Part shown: piece by piece, positions 22,920-26,071 of the stretch
Layout: each line of letters starts with the position of its first letter
How positions within the stretch are numbered: position 1 is the stretch's first letter
Source of the DNA: Candidatus Saccharimonadota bacterium
GTDB taxonomy: Bacteria; Patescibacteriota; Saccharimonadia; Saccharimonadales; JACDFO01
Length of the DNA: 26,071 bases
Direction of reading: 5' to 3'
Assembly: GCA_013815785.1 (NCBI GenBank)
Contig: JACDFO010000006.1
Span: 1-26,071 of the forward strand
Made by a program: the position numbers and the translations under genes
The notes under the pieces: model-generated
The model's input: the letters and a program-made list of their open reading frames with translations, nothing else
What the model was told of the DNA's origin: nothing
Databases searched by the model: none

Positions 22920-23507
22920 ATGCTTAAAATAAAATCACTGCAAGATTCAAATTTGATTGATTTGCTCAAACAAGGCGCTGTTGGGATTATTCCAACCGAT
23001 ACGGTATATGGTTTGGTTTGCAGTGCCACGGACGAGAACGCGGTTGCCCGTCTATATGCCTTAAAAAGTCGTGAATCAAAACCAGGTACTATCATTGCTG
23101 CAAATATAGAGCAGCTAGTCGAACTTGGGATTAAGGCCAGATATTTAAAACCAGTTGCGGGCTATTGGCCAAATCCAATTAGCATTGAAATTCCCCACAG
23201 TATTACTTACTTAAATCAGGGAACAGGTAGACAAGCATTTAGAATTCCTGCTGATACTGCATTGCAAAAATTTTTAGAAAAAGTTGGTCCGCTCCAAACT
23301 TCGAGTGCTAATAATCCGGGTGAATCTGAGGCGAAAACTATTACTGCCGCCGAGGATTATTTTAGAGATTCGGTAGATTTTTACGTAGATGGTGGGAATC
23401 TCAGTGGCCGAAAAGCGTCTACTATCATTCGAATTGTCGACGACGTGGTCGATGTTATCCGGGAAGGGGCAGTTATAGTGAACCAAAATGGTGAGATACA
23501 AAAATAA
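22920..23507 (+). CDS. tsaC: L-threonylcarbamoyladenylate synthase (TsaC/YrdC/Sua5 family)
   Basis: Makes threonylcarbamoyl-AMP for the t6A37 modification of ANN-decoding tRNAs. Residues GIIPTDTVYGL and the following YALKSRESKPG (KxR motif) are diagnostic, as is TSANNPGE further on. The protein is the short form without the Sua5 domain. The open frame starts at 22854, but that would overlap mscS, so ATG 22920 (195 aa) is better. AAGGAG at 22901-22906 lies 13 nt upstream, a little far. TTTAAT at 22907-22912 is 7 nt upstream and could be a leaderless -10. Confidence 0.92.
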   Translation: MLKIKSLQDSNLIDLLKQGAVGIIPTDTVYGLVCSATDENAVARLYALKSRESKPGTIIAANIEQLVELGIKARYLKPVAGYWPNPISIEIPHSITYLNQGTGRQAFRIPADTALQKFLEKVGPLQTSSANNPGESEAKTITAAEDYFRDSVDFYVDGGNLSGRKASTIIRIVDDVVDVIREGAVIVNQNGEIQK

Positions 23508-23566
23508 CAACCATACGATTCGTAACTTTAGCAGTTACTGCATCTGCCTGCTGAATCCAAGTGATG

Positions 23567-24850
23567 TTATGTGATGAATATCCTGCGAAGCCACTCGTCT
23601 AGGCTATTTCCGCCTCCGCCGGAAATACACACCACCAGATCACCTTTAGCGACGTGTAATTTGATGTTTCGCTCCAATTCTTCATCGAAGCCGGCAGGTT
23701 CAGCAATTTCTTTATTGTCCATGTAGTCGATGAGTTCGGCAGGAGTGTAAACGTGTTGCTGGGGGTCTTCACGTGCTAAATAGCTTGGCACCCAGTATAG
23801 CTTTTTTACGTTTTTGAATAGATTTTTATAATCACTTTTTATATATTCTTGCCGTCGGTTAGTCAGGGGTTCGTATACTACAACTACGTTGTCGGAAAGC
23901 TCGTGTGCTTGCTGCAAACAGCCCTGAATTTTGGGTATCGTATGGGCGTAATCACTATAAAGGTTAGGAGATATCTTTTCGAAACGGCGCGAAAGGCCGG
24001 GGAAATTATTCATGTGTGTAATAAGCTCATCAATAGGTGTATCAGTAATTTTATGAACTGCTTGAATGACTTGCCAGGCGTCACGACGGTTCACTAACCC
24101 AACGATACTTAACGTGTTAAGCTTTTGCTCGTTATCATCCAGATTTATATATTTTTCACTTGTGGTCAGTCCAACACTCGCCACATCCGAATGCCAGACA
24201 ATATTCCATGTACTTTGTCCGAGAAATTGCTTAAAAGCTGCTTGGTAATCTTCTCTGGTTGGAAAAATTTCATGATGGTCGTAGTCAATACCTGTAATCA
24301 GGCTCATGTATGGCTGAAACGCTAAAAAGTTACGATCAAATTCATCGCATTCGTATATAAAATATTCCGAATCTTCGCTATATTGCCCCATTTCACCGTA
24401 AGAAATTTTAGCGCCAACAGAATAGCTCATAGGTATGTTGAGCTGCTTGAATAGCCACACTGCCATAGCGGTCGTGGTGGTTTTACCATGTGTGCCTGCA
24501 ATAGCTACCAATTTGAGCTGTTTTTCTTGAATGATGTGATTCAGCAGCTCATCCCTTTTAGTGGATTTAATGGCGTTTTCGCTGCAGAACACCAGCTCTG
24601 GCGCATCCGGTTGCTCGATGCTAATCGCAGATGAGTATACGTACCAGTCAATAGGGTTCACTGCATGTTTTTCGGCGATTTGCTCCTTACTTTGTCCTAT
24701 GTGAATATTGCTGACACCTTGCCCGATAAGATACTGAATATATTGTGAATCCTGCTTATCGGACCCGGACACGGTATATCCAGCTTGTTTGGCAATCAGC
24801 GCTAGCGGCCCGATGGCTGTCCCGCCAATTCCTGAAAAGAAGATGTGCAT
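23567..24850 (-). CDS. murC: UDP-N-acetylmuramate--L-alanine ligase (MurC)
   Basis: Mur ligase adding the first amino acid of the peptidoglycan stem. The N-terminal Rossmann domain begins with GIGGTAIGPLA (residues 7-17). The ATP loop GTHGKTTTT lies at 119-127, CDEFDRNFL corresponds to the MurC DEsDgSFL region, GIDYDHHEIF to the following His/Asp motif, PGLSRRFE is the MurC/Mpl signature, and DYAHTIPKI the C-terminal domain start. MurC and Mpl are similar; the length (427) and chromosomal house-keeping context favour MurC. TATACT (24863-24858, minus) is 7 nt before the ATG, so it is probably leaderless. Only 59 bp separates it from convergent tsaC, without a clear terminator. Confidence 0.85.
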   Translation of the reverse strand: MHIFFSGIGGTAIGPLALIAKQAGYTVSGSDKQDSQYIQYLIGQGVSNIHIGQSKEQIAEKHAVNPIDWYVYSSAISIEQPDAPELVFCSENAIKSTKRDELLNHIIQEKQLKLVAIAGTHGKTTTTAMAVWLFKQLNIPMSYSVGAKISYGEMGQYSEDSEYFIYECDEFDRNFLAFQPYMSLITGIDYDHHEIFPTREDYQAAFKQFLGQSTWNIVWHSDVASVGLTTSEKYINLDDNEQKLNTLSIVGLVNRRDAWQVIQAVHKITDTPIDELITHMNNFPGLSRRFEKISPNLYSDYAHTIPKIQGCLQQAHELSDNVVVVYEPLTNRRQEYIKSDYKNLFKNVKKLYWVPSYLAREDPQQHVYTPAELIDYMDNKEIAEPAGFDEELERNIKLHVAKGDLVVCISGGGGNSLDEWLRRIFIT

Positions 24851-24901
24851 AGTACCAAGTATAAAGTTAAAAGCTTAAAGTCAAAAGCAGGATGTCTTGT
24901 C

Positions 24902-24986
24902 CCCGACCGTGAGAGGATTCACGGTCGGGAGAAGGAGCGACAACGGTGAGCTCATTAGCAATAAATTCTTTTATTGCTTGGAGCTC
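24902..24986. other. Two strong hairpins between murC and the MFS gene
   Basis: Hairpin 1: a perfect 11-bp stem 24902-24912/24919-24929 with a 6-nt loop. Hairpin 2: GAGCTC (24948-24953) with GAGCTC (24981-24986) around a perfect 9-bp AGCAATAAA/TTTATTGCT stem (24957-24965/24970-24978) with loop TTCT. Neither is followed by a true T-run. The rest of 24851-25038 holds the murC -10 and a possible TACACT -10 (25007-25012) for the MFS gene; no small gene is convincing. Confidence 0.6.
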
Positions 24987-25038
24987 TTTAGTTTGTTGCG
25001 ACGTGTTACACTGGTGGCATTAGAAAAACATAAAAACT

Positions 25039-26071
25039 ATGCTAAAAAAATTAATATACCGCTTATTGGCACGTCGTCATTTTTGGCGAGACGCCAGTTT
25101 TGACGAACTGAGCGAACTATATGTCAGTATGATGATGCGGAGCCTAGCGCTCGGAATCATCGGAATTTTCGTACCCGTATTTTTATTGAAGTCCGGCTAT
25201 GCCTTTCCTGATATTATCGGATTTTTTGTTATGTTCTTTGGCACTAGGGTATTGGCCGATATCACTGGTGGTTATATGGTTGCCAAAATAGGCCCCAAAC
25301 ATACTATGCTCGTTAGCTACGGCATACAGATTCTAGCCGCGTTACTTTTCTTAACACTACATATGTATCAGTGGCCTTTATTTTGGCTAGCTGCAACTTG
25401 GGGGACGGCAAACAGTTTGTTTTTCGTGGCTTTTCATGTTGACTTTTCAAAAGTTAAGCATAGTAGCCATGGCGGCAAAGAGTTGGGTTATGTAAGCGTT
25501 ATGGAAAGAGTTGGCGCCGCTTTAGGTCCTATTACCGGAGGTGTAATTGCAATGTTTTTTGGTGCACAGTATATGTTCTTACCGGCGGTAATTTTGTTGC
25601 TTCTCGGATTAGTACCGCTGTTTAGAACGTCTGAGCCAGTCAGTATAAATCAGCATCTCGATTTTCGCGCACTACCAATACCTAAGATTCAACGAGATAT
25701 TTTCTCATATATGGCCGTCACGATCGAGCAGACAATAAGTGTCATTATGTGGCCCTTATTTTTAGCTCTATTCGTAATTAGCGATAATGTCTATCTGAAA
25801 TTGGGCGGCTTAGTATCGCTCGGTTTTCTAGTCTCGATTGCTGCAGCATACACTATCGGTAAATTAGTTGATGGCAAAAAAGGCAAGCAGCTGCTTGAGA
25901 TAGGAGCAATCTCGAACGCTGTTTTACATATTTTCAGGCCTTTTGTATCGACGCTCCCGGTCGCAGCCCTTTTTAGCATCATTAATGAAGTGGTAACAGT
26001 AAGTTACCGAATACCCTACCATAAAGGCATGTATGACGCTGCCGACCACCTTCCCGGGCACAGAATTGCAT
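25039..26071 (+). CDS. MFS-type transporter, 3' end beyond the window
   Basis: An open frame from ATG 25039 runs off the window after about 344 codons. After a basic N-terminus come at least eight to nine hydrophobic segments in the pattern of the major facilitator superfamily. 'GYMVAKIGPKHTMLVSYG' in the loop after the second helix resembles the GxxxDRxG-type motif A. A 12-helix protein would need roughly 400 residues, so perhaps 15 percent is missing. There is no Shine-Dalgarno just before the ATG. TACACT 26 nt upstream may be the -10. The substrate cannot be predicted; the position next to murC suggests an envelope or drug-export role, but that is a guess. Confidence 0.85.
   Translation, partial: MLKKLIYRLLARRHFWRDASFDELSELYVSMMMRSLALGIIGIFVPVFLLKSGYAFPDIIGFFVMFFGTRVLADITGGYMVAKIGPKHTMLVSYGIQILAALLFLTLHMYQWPLFWLAATWGTANSLFFVAFHVDFSKVKHSSHGGKELGYVSVMERVGAALGPITGGVIAMFFGAQYMFLPAVILLLLGLVPLFRTSEPVSINQHLDFRALPIPKIQRDIFSYMAVTIEQTISVIMWPLFLALFVISDNVYLKLGGLVSLGFLVSIAAAYTIGKLVDGKKGKQLLEIGAISNAVLHIFRPFVSTLPVAALFSIINEVVTVSYRIPYHKGMYDAADHLPGHRIA

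Noticed and set aside
22880..23095. Upstream extension of mscS by 72 codons
   Set aside because: It overlaps tsaC in antisense and lacks family-like sequence; a -10 box 7 nt before ATG 22879 supports the shorter form.
1..26071. Alternative genetic code with UGA as glycine
   Set aside because: UGA ends the iron permease-like gene at the expected family length, and the long reading frames have no internal UGA.

Overview
The window is a gene-dense stretch of bacterial chromosome. It most probably comes from a Candidate Phyla Radiation (Patescibacteria) genome, and Saccharibacteria (TM7) is my best guess from family recall; no phylogenetic marker was tested. Supporting signs are the short archaeal-type AspRS, a truncated MutY-like glycosylase without an iron-sulfur cluster, a PIF1-HRDC fusion, many small single-pass membrane proteins of unknown function, and isolated pathway genes (a lone pyrB, a lone nadD). 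UGA is used as an ordinary stop, so the UGA=Gly code of Gracilibacteria/Absconditabacteria does not apply. I see no tRNA, rRNA, CRISPR array, insertion sequence or prophage.

Layout. 1-2294: uppP (lipid carrier recycling), a long hairpin element, and two membrane-anchored unknown proteins. 2301-5305: a divergent acyltransferase-like gene on the minus strand faces a cobalamin riboswitch with an intrinsic terminator, which leads an unknown zinc-ribbon protein and nadD. 5283-5448: a 166-nt imperfect inverted repeat between convergent genes. 5451-8886: mgtE and a KefB-type antiporter on the minus strand, opposite a low-affinity iron permease-like gene. 8883-9191: a short transcription unit encoding a 30-residue basic peptide. 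9196-9822: a DsbA-like thioredoxin. 9861-10033: another long hairpin element. 10065-14936: a CBS-domain membrane protein, aspS, PIF1-HRDC helicase and pyrB. 14933-16084: a small unknown gene, a candidate structured RNA with a strong terminator, and an AlkA-type glycosylase, all on the minus strand. 16136-19748: two membrane proteins (one large, with a beta-propeller) and a mutY-like gene. 19800-22001: an operon of secreted and membrane proteins built as a duplicated two-gene unit. 21998-24850: mscS, tsaC and murC. 25039-end: a truncated MFS transporter gene.

Common threads are the cell envelope (uppP, murC, mscS, the duplicated surface operon, the anchored thioredoxin), ion homeostasis (mgtE, KefB-like, iron permease-like, CBS protein) and base-excision repair (alkA-like, mutY-like). 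About ten genes carry a -10-like hexamer 6-9 nt before the start codon and usually no Shine-Dalgarno sequence, which suggests widespread leaderless transcription.

The points most worth following up are: the B12 riboswitch in front of an unrecognised Zn-ribbon protein; the family of long hairpin repeats (two copies align at 33 of 45 ungapped positions in one arm); the minus-strand RNA candidate at 15218-15372; the 30-aa basic peptide with the best Shine-Dalgarno of the window; and the A-B-A'-B' surface protein operon.
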